From: Cystobasidium ongulense
Lineage: Eukaryota > Basidiomycota > Cystobasidiomycetes > Cystobasidiales > Cystobasidiaceae
DNA length: 64,000 nucleotides
Direction of reading: 5' to 3'
Assembly (NCBI GenBank): GCA_022835595.1
Contig: BQUP01000005.1
Coordinates: 620,001-684,000, forward strand
The notes below the pieces were generated by a model. The model worked only from the letters and a program-made list of their open reading frames with translations, did no database searches and was not told the origin of the DNA. Each line of letters begins with the position of its first letter. Positions within the stretch are counted from its first letter, which is position 1. Of the stretch, positions 32,776 through 43,645 are shown piece after piece. Made by a program: the position numbers and the translations under genes.

Positions 32776-33692
32776 TTACAATGTTTCGTACTTCATCACA
32801 GTTTCCGTCCTTAGAACGCCCTCTTCGTCTCCGATATCGTATTCCTCCAATACGGTAAAGCCGAGACGCCCATATAGTGCTCTTCCAGAAGGAGATGATA
32901 TCAAGTATATGGGCACTCCAGTTTCCTTGGCCACATCGAGACCTTGCTGAACCAAAGCTCTCCCGATTCCTTTCCTTGTATATTCAGGAAGCACGGCCAG
33001 ACGATCCAGTATCAAATAATCCTTTTCAGAATTGGGTCCAGGCAAGCACTTTCTTCTAGCTTTTTGACGTTGCTGCATAGACACTTTGCCTAAATTTGTA
33101 TATCTTCGCCGCCCTTGACTGGCCGGCCATACCCACTCTTCAAGCCACTTTGGCCAGTCCGGAAGCCAACTTCGAAATTTCTCTTGAGCGCGCAGATACA
33201 TATGGAAAAGCCTTTCTTGAAAGGTTAATTTCCGGACGTGCTGCTGGAGTGGGCTAGACTTTTGTTTGCCAAGATGTATAGTCCAAGTCGCGCAACCGAC
33301 AATATCGCTGTCCGTGATTGCCACTCTTGTAAGAATGTGGTCGTTAAAGACTTGATGTTTCAATTCCTTGACTTTGTCTCTAGCCATTGTGATATCCCTC
33401 CGCAGCTGTTCTTGCGGTGTCAGACTCTGCACGAGTCTTCTCTAAAAGTGTGGTTGTATTTCAAGTGGTGGACGGTTCAAAAAGGCTAGAGAGAGTCAGC
33501 TAGTTCTGTTATCAGCGCCATCCGCTAGGAGTGAACCCAAACGCCTACAAAGAGGCCTACTTCGACGGCATCGAAACTGAGAAGTACTACCGAAGCCAGT
33601 GCACGAACATCGCATAGACTAGCCTGCCTAATACTGATCGCGGGCCGTGGCGGCCTGTCTTGCAAAGGCCTTTGTCCGTTGAGCGTGTCCAT
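32776..33692 (-). CDS. GNAT-family N-acetyltransferase, paralogue 4
   Basis: Exon 1 (33692-33549, 144 nt, MDTLNGQRPLQDRPPRPAIS) and exon 2 (33441-32776) give 269 residues. Visible are ISIRQASLCDVRALASVVL, DHILTRVAITDSDIVGCATW, WPKWLEEWVWPASQGRRR, YLILDRLAVLPEYTRKGIG (motif A TRKGIG), SSPSGRALYGRLGFTVLEE and ending VMKYETL. It is the closest relative of paralogue 3 by the linker and the C-terminus. The ATG at 33692 gives the same 48-codon first exon as paralogues 3 and 5, which supports that start over an upstream in-frame ATG at 33845 that would run through the GA repeat. Confidence 0.83.
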
Positions 33693-34012
33693 CTCGATAC
33701 TAGGAATGAATCTGTACGAGTGGAACAGAGAGTGACGCAGAGAGAGAGAGAGAGGGAGAGGGAGAGAGGGCTCGCGCATGGAAGACAACTCGATAGACAT
33801 GGTTTGTAGTGTCAAACACCTTCCGCGAATTTTCCGGTCCCCCACCGCACGTGTCGTGCCCTTTGTTTGACCAGACAGACTGTCGTCCGGGCCAGACTAA
33901 ACGGATAAGCTAGAAGCGCGCCTTGAATCGCTTCTCGGGCTTGTCGCTGGATCTAGTCTGCATCTACCTTGCATGATAGGCCTCCGAGGGTGACGGTTGC
34001 ATTTGGGACTGG
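33693..34012. other. spacer between GNAT paralogues 4 and 5 with GA repeat
   Basis: A 320-bp spacer containing a purine-only GA/GGA tract at about 33739-33770 on plus (CT tract on the GNAT strand), just upstream of the paralogue 4 start. CT tracts occur in fungal promoters; no role is shown here. Confidence 0.6.
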
Positions 34013-34907
34013 CTAGACCGCCTCAGGTTCTTCGGGGACAGCTCGCCAATTCATAACAATTTCATCCCATTCGCACACACCAGGTTCACCCTTCTTTTCC
34101 ACTCCGACCACTTTGAAATCGTTGCGGTCGTATAACGGTTTCCCAGCTGGTGTAGCGCCGAGGTAGACCGAGACGCCGTCTGTTCTAGCTTCTTCCAAGC
34201 CCGGCTGTAGAAGCTTGCTCCCGATGCCTTTGCGTTCGTACTCAGGCAGAGTACTCAGCATAACGAGTATCCTGTACCCTTTTTCCTTATCCTCTCCCGA
34301 CATCCGTTTCTTCGCCGTTCCTTCTCGTTGTCGCTGTTGGAGCTTGGCTCTTGCGAGGTATTTCGGTCCAAGATTAGGGTACCATATTGACGTTTTCAGC
34401 GAGTCTGGGATGTATGAAGAGATGTAGTCGACTACTTTGTACCATAAACTCCAGACGATCTCGTGAAGTAGCCTGCGTCGCAAACGATGTGCAAGAAGTG
34501 ATGGATTCTTAGTGCCCGGTACGACTGACCAAAGCGACAGGCCAGCTGGTTGACCATTGTATAGAGCAATGTAGGCTTGGTATTTGGGATTGCAAAGTTG
34601 ACGGTTGAATATGGAGACTCGGTGACGATAGATCTCTTCATCCATCTTCTCTCGTCGCTCTGGCGCAGCAGCTCGTCGGTCGGCATGCATCTACGAGAGA
34701 CGGCGACAGCGAGCGTCAGGTGAAAGGCAAGAATAGATTCAATTTCTCAAATCAAGAGGTTACCCAGTCCCAGAATGGAGCGCCTCGAAAGCTATTCAGC
34801 GTGAGAGAAGTCAGAACGTGCGCGTCTGCCAGAGTCGCGGGACGTATTTTCAGAGGAGGAACGTCGGCCAGCACATGCTGCTTCTCGACGACTGCGTGGT
34901 CGGTCAT
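34013..34907 (-). CDS. GNAT-family N-acetyltransferase, paralogue 5
   Basis: Exon 1 (34907-34764, 144 nt) and exon 2 (34690-34013) give 273 residues with a 73-nt intron. It starts MTDHAVVEKQHVLADVPPLK and then LKIRPATLADAHVLTSLTL, GAPFWDWMHADRRAA, YQAYIALYNGQPAGLSLWSV, LVMLSTLPEYERKGIGSKLL (motif A ERKGIG) and GATPAGKPLYDRNDF. The end is EPGVCEWDEIVMNWRAVPEE. It is closest to paralogue 2, with which it shares the RHRVSIF.RQLCNP block. It is the first gene of the array in transcription order and is divergent from the dioxygenase-like gene. Confidence 0.85.
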
Positions 34908-35911
34908 TTATTGGATGTACGCTAAGGCAGGCTGAGATTGTAGCGTCCCGCCTTGTAAGCTTTCTCTCTGCCTGCTATCGCTGAAGCTCTTCTCTCTGCT
35001 TTGCATGCAAGAAACGGGCGTAATTTCGTGCTGATTGCGGGCGCCAGAGAGTTATTCGGACACCAGGCTGGTGTATGGCCTTGCAGGCTGGAGCTCGTTC
35101 TTGTCGGGTGCAGTCGAGTTGGCGGTCGGGCAAGCTGGTCGAGACTCGCACGCCTGGCACCTTCTCGAGTGATCAGGACATGACTGCATCTTGACGCTCA
35201 CCAACTCATAGGACTGGACAGGACTGCAAGAACTGAGTCTGCAAGCTGGACCAGAAGCTATGCCTGGTATCGCAGTCGATCTCTTCATAGCCGTCTCCGA
35301 CCAATTCGCTTTGTTCACCCTATTCAAACAGGTGTGCGGTAACTTACCTACCTGTCGACTCCCATGCGATCCACTCATTCAAGCTGCGAACCTGCACCTA
35401 TTACAGCGACTATTATCCAAGCTAACCGGTCATTTACGACTGCATCTGGCCCTTGATATCGAACCTGGCGACTACAGTCGACTGAACTAAAGGCACCTCC
35501 GCGCTGCTGCGGGCTGCGGACGGACATCTGGCAATGAAGATTCTGCGAGCATTCGCCGCGCTCTCCATTGGCAGTGTGCTGGCATTCGTGCTGCTGCTTG
35601 CGGAATAACACAAATATCTTTTTTTAGGACTACGAAACGCGCCAAGACAACAGCCTTCGTGTCCTCGCTAAACTGCTGCTGTACTATATGTATGGCTATC
35701 ATACACACAGACCAGCGCGAAAGACACCCTCAAAGTCACTCTGAACCTACTGCGGCTGCGAACGCATGGTCCTAACCCATCTGTCGCAATCGACTGCGCA
35801 GCTGCTTCAGAGGCTGGCTGTATAAGGTCTTCCTGTCTCCATTGAACTTTTGCCTCGTTCTTTCCTTCCTAATTTCCTATCAAGCCTTCCAAGCAGACCA
35901 TACTGAACAAC
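34908..35911. other. 1-kb divergent intergenic region
   Basis: The longest gene-free stretch between annotated genes. It lies between divergent starts (GNAT 5 and the dioxygenase-like gene). Several short open frames exist on both strands but none has splice-linked support or a recognised motif. Probably it holds promoters and a long leader. Confidence 0.45.
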
Positions 35912-37767
35912 ATGAAGACATCTAGCTTGACTACCTTGCTGCTATCAGCAGCTTCTGTTTCACTGGCTCACCCTCACAAGCGTACATCAGCAGAAGTTGT
36001 AGCTATCAAGCACGCAACACGCTCTTTGAATCAATGTACTTCCGCCCTCACGAAGCGTGGTCACAACGCAGCCGGGGTTGAACGTCGTCGTGCTTTGGCC
36101 GAACGAGTCAGAAAGGAACGTGGGCTCAAAACAGGTGAGCCTACTGCATGTTGATGGAATGTATCGTTGCTTCGAGATGAATGACTTTTGCACGGACTCA
36201 CTTTTTTACGCAGACAAACGCTATATCAAACGCGATGCCGATTCTGTTCTCGCGACGTCACACAAGTCGGACCTCACAGGCTTCACTCAATACGTCAGCC
36301 CATCATACCTCTTCGGACTGAACTCTTCCTGCGCTCTCGAAGCAGGCGATGTGACTGAAGGTGAGTTCAGTAGTGTATATTCGAAGACCAACGAGTCTCG
36401 TCTTACTCACGTATCGTACAGGCCCATACTTCGTTGCGGGCGAATACTACAGGTCAAATCTTCGGGAAGATCAAGAAGGTGTTCCCATCTGGCTAGACAT
36501 TGAAGGTAGGTATGCGCCTCCTCTGTTGCGGATTTCGAATAGATTGCTTATACAGGTCTCTTTCGCAGTCGTCGATGTCTCAACATGCGAACCGGTCAAA
36601 GAAAACTTTGTTGAAGTCTGGGCTACTAATGCTACCGGAGTTTATGCTGGTGTATCAAGCAACGGAAATGGTGACGGCAATGCATCGAACTTGGTTAGTC
36701 TACTCTTTCTAGCTTTATGTTTCAACTGCTACACGAACAGTAGTCCTTACACATCTCTTATGACCTTATTAGAATACGACACATGGAAGAGGGGTACAGA
36801 AGACATCTGACGATGGCGCTGTCCAATTCGAAACAGTATTCCCTGGACAGTAGGTCTAGCTATCAGCTCAACTGTCAGAGGCATAAGTACTAATACTATT
36901 TGCGATTATAACAGCTACACTGGTCGCACGCAGCACATCCATGTTGCCGTCCTAGCAAATAACACAGTCGTGCTCGACAATGGAACTGTGTATCAGAATG
37001 TGGCGACCCATGTCGGACAGGCAAGCATATTACCTTTCAAGACTTTCGGAATCCACAAACTGAACTCTTTGTCGTCGGCTCCCTGACTTGTGCAGATGTT
37101 CTTCGATACCGACCTCGCCGAACAAGTGGAAGCTACTGCCCCTTACGCTAGCAACACCATGGCAATCACTAGCAACAGCGAAGACAGCATTCTGGAGCAA
37201 CAGGCTTCGACCATTGATCCTGTGCTGGAGGTGAGTTTGCAGACACAATGGACCATCGGCTTAGATATTTCAGCTAATGTTGGTGTGCCATTGTAGTATG
37301 TACTACTCGGCGATGATGTTTCCGATGGCCTTCTCATGTGGACTCGCCTAGGCGTTGACCTGACCAACAGCGTTACTGTATGCTATCAGATCAAGCGCAA
37401 ACACTCGCTTATCCCAACTTACACTCTTGTTTCTTCACAGATGAATATAGCGGCTTATCATTACGCCGAAGGAGGCGTGCAGAATGCTAATTCTATTTCA
37501 AGCGGAGGTGGAGGCCCAGGAAGCAACGGAACAATGGACGATGGACCGGGCGGCAATTCTACGTCAGGCGGAAACTCTACCTCCGGTGGCGCTCCTCCAT
37601 CCGGATCCGGAAGCGGCGGTATACCGTCTGGTGGAATGTCTGATAGTGGAAATTTCGCAGGAAGCGCGACAGTCACAATTCCTTCCGGCGCGGTATCCAC
37701 TGGTATGGCTGCTTCTTCCTCCTTGACACCAGGTCAGCCTGCTTATACCTGCTTGTGTACCGCATGA
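35912..37767 (+). CDS. secreted intradiol ring-cleavage dioxygenase-like protein
   Basis: Nine exons (35912-36134, 36214-36360, 36422-36505, 36569-36693, 36773-36849, 36915-37020, 37096-37230, 37297-37377, 37441-37767) give 434 residues. A signal peptide is clear (MKTSSLTTLLLSAASVSLAH). The core matches fungal extracellular intradiol dioxygenases: CALEAGDVTEGPYFVAGEYY, GVPIWLDIEVVDVSTCEP, NATGVYAGV and FPGHYTGRTQHIHVAVLA. VGQMFFDTDL and VLLGDDVSDGLLMWTRLGVD complete it. The Tyr in GPYFV and GVYAGV and the His in GHYTGRTQHIH are candidate Fe(III) ligands. Family members open catecholic rings, for example lignin-derived ones. The C-terminal 100 residues are a Gly/Ser/Pro-rich tail. The intron 37021-37095 has a GC donor (gcaagc). 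Confidence 0.9.
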
Positions 37768-38137
37768 AGCGTCGTCGTCTCAAGCTTGAAAACGGATACG
37801 AAAGGTAGTTTATGCTGAATTTAGAAATTTTGCACGCATACCCTTGACAGACCATGCGCTGAGCGCGAGAGTTCTTCCTCCTGTTTTGTAATTTGCCTAG
37901 ATTCAAAGCTGTACTATGCAAGGTCAATATCGTTTCTTGCGGAGCAAGGCAAAGGTAGTAGAAGATTGCTATGCAATTATGTTCCAACAACAAAATCGGT
38001 CTTACACTGGTGACAATGGGTGATAATAGGGGAAAGGCGATTACTGTTCTTACAGTCACTGCTAAACAAAGTGGGTTGCTAAACTCTCTTTCACCTGGTA
38101 GAAGTCTATTGGTCGTTTGTTGGATGAATGCATTCCT
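37768..38137. other. convergent 3' region, no gene seen
   Basis: Between the stop codons of the dioxygenase-like gene (plus) and GRH1 (minus). Both 3' untranslated regions should lie here; nothing else was seen. Confidence 0.4.
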
Positions 38138-39337
38138 TCACTCCTCTTCTTCTGTGATCACTTCCGCCACGCTGCTTCTATGACTCGCAGAGCTGGGCGA
38201 GCGAGGCGGAGGTCCCATGCCGAACGGCGAGCCTCTATTTGGGCTGCCAGCGCCTAGTCTTGCTTGATCTAGACCTTTGCCCCATGTCGGTTGTCCTGGT
38301 GCTGTACGAGGAGGGGTAGAGGGTTGTATCGAAGCTGTCATTCTGGTTGGTTTCTGTTGTAGCATTGTTTTGGGTTCCGATACGTCATATCCATTACTCG
38401 CATACTGATGTGGTCCTTGTCCCTGATCTGACGGTGCTGCGACCGGTTTCGACGGCGCTTGAGGTTTCGGTATCCGGTGTAATACTCCATAGCCAACTCC
38501 ACAGCCTAGGAGGCCTTCTCCTGCTCCTCCAGATGACCAAGCTCGGTTTGGTATGATTACTACTTCTCTTGTAACGTCAAAATCGGAGTTGTAGACGAAT
38601 AGGCGCAACGGTTTATCGACATGTTCTTCCACGAGATTGTAAAAGTCGCTTTCTTTGTGCAAGACACCGCCTGAATAGCCAAGGATATAATCACCAAAGG
38701 GGACGAGACCTGCTGATTCTGCAGGAGACCCTTCTAATATCTCCAAGACATGCCAGACCTACAGCGAAAGTACGCAACGCGTTAGTTTCCATACGTTATA
38801 TGGTCAAAGCGCCTCGACGTCTCTCACCTTTTCTAGAGCGCCGTCTGGATTGCACAAGCGGAGAGACAGACCAAGCAGCGAAGGTTGTGAATCATGGTCG
38901 TGCAGCGATACTTCGGACGTTTCCTGGCCATTTGCTTCGACTCGCTTTGTATCAGACCAGTCGCGCGAGGGAATGACGGTGCAATCTGCCAGCATTTGTT
39001 GTTAGTCAAGGCGAACAAGGTTGGGGAAGAGTTCAGACTTGCCTCTGAGCTCCATCCGCTTGCTACTCCAGACCTGCAAGTCCAGCTGATGCTCTTCATG
39101 CTCTTCGACCACCTTTGCAAGCATCTCCTCGATGTGATTAGGCGACGCGTTGGGGCCAGCCATGCCGGCACTCAGCGGCTGGCCATCGACGCCCACGACA
39201 TAGTCGAAGAACGGTTCTATCCCTGCTGCAGCTGCTGGACTGTTGTCTGCCACGCGCAGGACGTGGAAGCCTGTCCGACCGCGTAGACTGGGGTCTGTGG
39301 ATGTCGAGGTGAGCGAGCGGGACTCTGCTGCGCCCAT
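38138..39337 (-). CDS. GRH1: GRASP family Golgi stacking protein (Grh1)
   Basis: Three exons (39337-39043, 38985-38828, 38758-38138) give 357 residues. Tandem GRASP PDZ-like domains are visible: GFHVLRVADNSPAAAAGIEP, FFDYVVGVDGQPL, then WHVLEILEGSPAESAGLVPF and DYILGYSGGVLHKESDF. A NRAW block and GLLGCGVGYGVLHRIP follow. The C-terminal 130 residues are Pro/Ser-rich and likely disordered. The N-terminus MGAAES has Gly at position 2, compatible with N-myristoylation as in animal GRASPs; yeast Grh1 is anchored differently. The family tethers early secretory membranes and works in unconventional secretion. The intron 38986-39042 has a GC donor (gcaagt); the frame needs exactly this junction. Confidence 0.93.
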
Positions 39338-39537
39338 GCTGAGGACTGGTGGTCTGTCTCTTCCCTTCCCTTCTCTTCTACTCCAGTTCAAACAGCTATC
39401 CGCCTTGTCGTGTTCACTTTTCTTTCGTTGTGGCTGTTGCAAGAAGCACGACGCGATTTCCCAATTTCCACTTCCAAAGATTGCTTCTCTTCTCTTGACT
39501 TCTTGTATACATCATTCCTGCACAGACCAGCCAGTAC

Positions 39538-41207
39538 ATGAACGGACATGGCAGAAGGGAAGCATCGAACCACGATGCCGGACAACAACATGATGACCAC
39601 GGCATGGCTCGAGCAGGCTCGCCTGAGCTCGAGGTCCAGCTCATTAGAAGCCCGCGGATCAAGGTGCTCATTACACCTCACAAGGGCCGAGGTGTCTTTG
39701 CTCGAGAGAGCATCCCAGCAGGCACACTGATTGAGGTATCGCCTGTTCTCATCGTTCCCAACCTCGAATACACGCACAATACACTTTCAAATACGATATT
39801 CGAATCATACCTGTTCACGTGGTCTAGGGCTGGAGATTATGCACTCGCTCTAGGTCCAGGCAGCCTCTTCAATCACTCGGACACTGCACCCAACGTGAGC
39901 TACGCCCTCGATAAGCCCAATCAGTGTATACGATATACCACGAAGCGGACTATTGAAAAAGACGAAGAGCTCTGCATATTCTACGGACACGGTATCAGCT
40001 TTGGAAAGAGAGGTGAATTACTCGTAGACAAGCACAAGTCCATCGCCGCTTTCGAGAAAGAGGAAGAAGAGGATGTTTTGAAAGCTCTAGGAGGATACCA
40101 CAGTGCCAGCGAGGACGAAGATACATCCGACGACAGCGAGTGTGAGGACGACGATACCCTCGTACCTATATCGGATCTACCTCTGGATTTCGTGACGGGC
40201 ATAGTGGCTCCAGAAGATATACCTCTCGAAACAGGTGAGCTTGGAGTCTCCAGCTTCTCCAGGTATAGCCCAGGCTAATTCATGTTTCCCCAGTCGACGC
40301 CTACGTAGTTACTTTTGTACCGCAAATCTCTAGCTCTTTCCTACGTTTCCTACAATCACACGATATCCATCAGTTACAAAGTATCAGGCATCTCAAAAGG
40401 ATACGAAAGCTCGACGACGCCTATGTACAAGGCATAATTTCCCCAGTCTCGGATTACTCGCTAGAAGAGCTATCGGAGCTTCTCGCTTCATCGCCCCACT
40501 TCGGAGGAATCTCTATTCCTCTCATAAGTATCAAAGAAGTTCCCGCCAACCCAGCACGTACCCCATCACAGGCAAAAGAGTGGAGTCCAGTATATTGGCC
40601 AGTCTCATACATTCCTATAAAAGACGACGTAATGGCAAAAGATAGAGCAGAAAGTTTTTCACAAGCTAAAATAAATTGGATGAAAGGAATGTGTCTAAAA
40701 GTTATACAAGCAACACAAGAAGCGGAATTAAAAGGAGAATTGCCAATAGTTTGTTTAGCCGCTGAGAGTTGGGAATCTTCCTTTCATTCTCTCAAACGAA
40801 AGAAAGGAATTAGACCGGTAGTCATTGCTCAAAGACATGATTCTAGAATTTCAAGTAAAAATCCTTTCGGTCATGCTGCTATGAATCTCATTGAACATGT
40901 TGCAGAATTGGATAGAAATGGAACAAGGCCAAATCTACCTACGAATGATGCAAATTACCTCCTTACAGGTTTAACGGTATTCATGTCCCATGAACCCTGT
41001 CTTCTCTGCTCGATGGCTCTTCTCCACTCGAGAATCAATACCCTCGTCTACGTCAAGGAATCGCCAGGTGCCGGAGGATGCGGAAGTGAATACAGATTAC
41101 ACGAGCAAAAGGGTACGAATCATCGTTTCGAAGTATATAAAGTTAAGCCAGATTCGGGATGGAAGGGTATGCTACATCAAGTACCCGATGTAAAAGTGGA
41201 CCCTTGA
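39538..41207 (+). CDS. TAD3: SET-domain / Tad3 fusion (tRNA A34 deaminase subunit)
   Basis: Two exons (39538-40234, 40294-41207) give one 536-residue protein. Residues about 35-165 are a SET domain: RGVFARESIPAGTLIEVSP, FNHSDTAPNVSYAL (NHS..PN core) and DEELCIFYG. An acidic linker follows. From about 230 it is Tad3/ADAT3: VDAYVVTFVPQISSSF, IRHLKRIRKLDDAYV, EWSPVYWP, FGHAAMNLIEHVAEL, FMSHEPCLLCSMALLHSR and GGCGSEYRLHEQKGTNHRF. The deaminase motif reads HAA instead of HAE, with PCxxC kept. This is expected for the non-catalytic Tad3 partner of Tad2, which converts A34 to inosine in tRNA anticodons. The splice gtgagc...ccccag joins the two in frame; unspliced, the SET part would stop at 40278. 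Confidence 0.9.
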
Positions 41208-41419
41208 AACTTCTTCTTTGTTTGAAGACGCCGCAAAATCGTTCATACCTATTCGTGCATCTTTCAAATCGCTAAGAGCAATGTAAGCAAGCAATTTACT
41301 ACTAATTCATACTTAGATCTAGCAAAATAGAAACAGTATACCCGTAATCACGCTTTAATGTTCTCCTCAAATGGTCGGACAAAATCTTAATTCTAGAGCT
41401 TGCTTTCTCGTTATCTTCT

Positions 41420-42112
41420 TTACAGATAGTCTGACAGCGCTTCTTTCATCGTCTTTCCTTCTCTATCAGGCTTAACATCATTCTTCGGTACCATTCCAGC
41501 TCTGTTATGCCACACTACTCTCATTCCAGCTTCTTTTGCACCAGGTACATCAACGCTACTTCCAGCGACGAAGACCGCAACCTGTGGGTCTTCAATTCCC
41601 AAAGCATCAAGTATGGCTTTATAAGTTGCAGGATGAGGTTTATAATATCCTACTTCCTCTGCAGTGAGAACTTTATCGAATATTACGCCTTGCTCTGGAT
41701 CTTCTGATTTCTTTGCAGCTGCATGACCTAATATAAATGAACAATTTGTGAATACTCCAAGTTTCGCATCTGGATATCGATCCTTGAGTTTCTTCAAGGT
41801 AGAAATAGTGTCATCCCACGGCAATAGGTATTCCTTCCATTCTTGCACCAGACGTATCTCGGCATCTTTCGGAAGTGGAGCCCCGTCTTTTCGAATTGAT
41901 TCTGCAGCTTGTGAGACTAATGATTCGTATGGCTTGTATGAACCGCATCCATATGTAATGTCTATATAGCGTAATCGCCATTGCTTTCCTAATTCTTCGG
42001 ATCCGGCACAGTGTGACCATAATGTCCACGAGTCGAGTAAAGCAGTCAGAAGGTCGAATATGAATGCCTTCGGCGGAGCTGGTCGGCCATTGGACTCAGA
42101 CGTGCAAGTCAT
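41420..42112 (-). CDS. haloacid dehalogenase (HAD) type II-like hydrolase
   Basis: A single exon of 230 residues. Motif I is KAFIFDLLTALLDSW with nucleophile Asp at about residue 20. Motif II is GVFTNCSF (the usual Ser/Thr position), motif III is VGYYKPHPATYKAIL with the conserved Lys, and motif IV is VAVFVAGSSVDVPGAKEAGM. The layout matches the L-2-haloacid dehalogenase/epoxide-hydrolase-like HAD subfamily, which hydrolyses carbon-halogen or phosphate esters. In motif I the typical D.YGTL is D..TALL, so the real substrate is uncertain. The gene is convergent with TAD3 (212-nt gap) and divergent from TMA23. Confidence 0.85.
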   Translation of the reverse strand: MTCTSESNGRPAPPKAFIFDLLTALLDSWTLWSHCAGSEELGKQWRLRYIDITYGCGSYKPYESLVSQAAESIRKDGAPLPKDAEIRLVQEWKEYLLPWDDTISTLKKLKDRYPDAKLGVFTNCSFILGHAAAKKSEDPEQGVIFDKVLTAEEVGYYKPHPATYKAILDALGIEDPQVAVFVAGSSVDVPGAKEAGMRVVWHNRAGMVPKNDVKPDREGKTMKEALSDYL

Positions 42113-42465
42113 GGTGGATAATGATGTATGAGGTGAGTATGCTAGATAGAGTAAACAGCAAAGCTTCTTGTGTAGTTTCGAATTAAGTCTCTTCCAAAGT
42201 GAATCCGATCATCTCCAACTTGAAGCATGTCGGCTGGATTCTGCGTGTCTTAAGTACAATCACCTTTCACACCTGGAACAGCAGAAATGAGTCGCATCTG
42301 AATTGAAGACTACTACCACGTATCACCGACAACAGGCTGCAGAGAGCTTGAAGTTCTAGGACTGAACTGCAGTCGGACTCTGGCAAAAACCTGCGTATCG
42401 ATCATCATCTTGAAGTATCCTGTACTTTCGAGTTGAAGAGCTACTAGGACCATCTGGCAAGCACT
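42113..42465. promoter_or_regulatory. divergent promoter region of the HAD gene and TMA23
   Basis: 353 bp between divergent start codons. No site was assigned by eye and no other gene was seen. Confidence 0.4.
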
Positions 42466-43431
42466 ATGACTACCTTTTCGCCTCAGACGTTCCTCACGAA
42501 CCAAGGCTGGGAGGGTCCAGGTTCAGGACTTCGCAAAGGAAGCATCAAAAAACCAGTCACTGTAGCGCACAAGACGAATCTGAAAGGTATTGGAAAGGAA
42601 AGAGATACTGGTTACGCCTGGTGGGATGATGTGTTCAGTATGGTTGCAAATAAGAAGAAAGGTATAGATGTGAGTGGCCTATCTCGCCTGTTGCGGACAA
42701 TCACCGCCTGGCTTAGTTATTGGAAGTGGCAACTGATGGTTGCTTTGTCTGACTACTGTGTGTAGGTTGCAACACGTAAGACCAGTACAGGCATACATTC
42801 TCCTCTTCCGCCTGGAAGCCTCTCAGCTGTCAGCTCCGCTCCAGGCTCAGGAACCGCAACGCCCGTAGCGTCCACCTCGACTTCACATTTCCATACCGAT
42901 ATCATAGGACAAGCCAAGCTTGAAGCTGCCAGGAAAGAATTCTATGCCAAGTTCTTACGAGGAAGACCATTAGAAGGCACGGTACAAGAAGCGATAGAAA
43001 GTCAGGAGATTGTGATAGACGAAAGAATGATTTCAGAAGTAGGGAATACACCTCAGGAAAGCAAAGCTGCTGCAAAAGAAGTGAAGCGGAAAGAGAAAGA
43101 GCTAAGGGGGTTGGAAAAAGAAGAACGACGTAGATTGAAGAAAGACAAGAAAGATAAGAAAGAGAAACGAAAAGCTGGGAAGAAGAATGAGATCCAAGGG
43201 TCAGAATCAGATTCAGAGCCAGTGACTGGGGCCTCGACGACTACTCAAGGGACACCGATGCAATTGCAAGAGACGATAGAAGTTTCAGAAGGGTTGAAAA
43301 CGGAAAAGCAAAAGAGGAAACACGATGACGACGATGGAAGCACGGATCTAGTAGAAACGGCAGAGGCAAAGGCTGCCAGAAAGGCACGGAAAGAGGAGAA
43401 GAAGAAGCGGCGGAAGCTGGATAAGGCTTGA
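42466..43431 (+). CDS. TMA23: G-patch nucleolar protein, Tma23/GPATCH4-like
   Basis: Two exons (42466-42669, 42766-43431) give 289 residues. The N-terminus is the G-patch-like block FLTNQGWEGPGSGLRKGSIK, then PVTVAHKTNLKGIGKERDTG and YAWWDDVFS. Next is FYAKFLRGRPLEGTV, which corresponds to the second conserved block of yeast Tma23. The C-terminal half is a long Lys/Glu coiled-coil-like region with KKDKKDKKEKRKAG and a final RKARKEEKKKRRKL, typical of nucleolar proteins. Yeast Tma23 associates with ribosomes and acts in small-subunit biogenesis. The 96-nt intron splits ID from VATRKTS in phase 0. Confidence 0.88.
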
Positions 43432-43645
43432 AAGTGTCATCCGTATTCACAGAGGTCGTATGTAGTTGCTCCTGCTGTTGTTGTAGATAGCTCCGTATGA
43501 AATGCAAACTCACGTGCATCTTCTAGAAGGCAGCTTGTCGCCACCGAGTCGATCAGGCTGGATTGCTTACTCTTTGCTGTTACTACTCTATACGCTTCTT
43601 CCGTTTACTTCATACTGTCAACATCGCAGACGTGGTGCCGAGACC

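Noticed and set aside
32750-32780. B-box-like GGTTCGAAC as a possible tRNA on plus
   Set aside because: No A box, acceptor pairing or cloverleaf is found around it; it falls at the 3' end of GNAT paralogue 4.
34908-35911. Possible extra gene in the 1-kb gap before the dioxygenase-like gene
   Set aside because: Short open frames occur on both strands, but none has a coherent set of splice sites, a motif or a good start. Left as intergenic.
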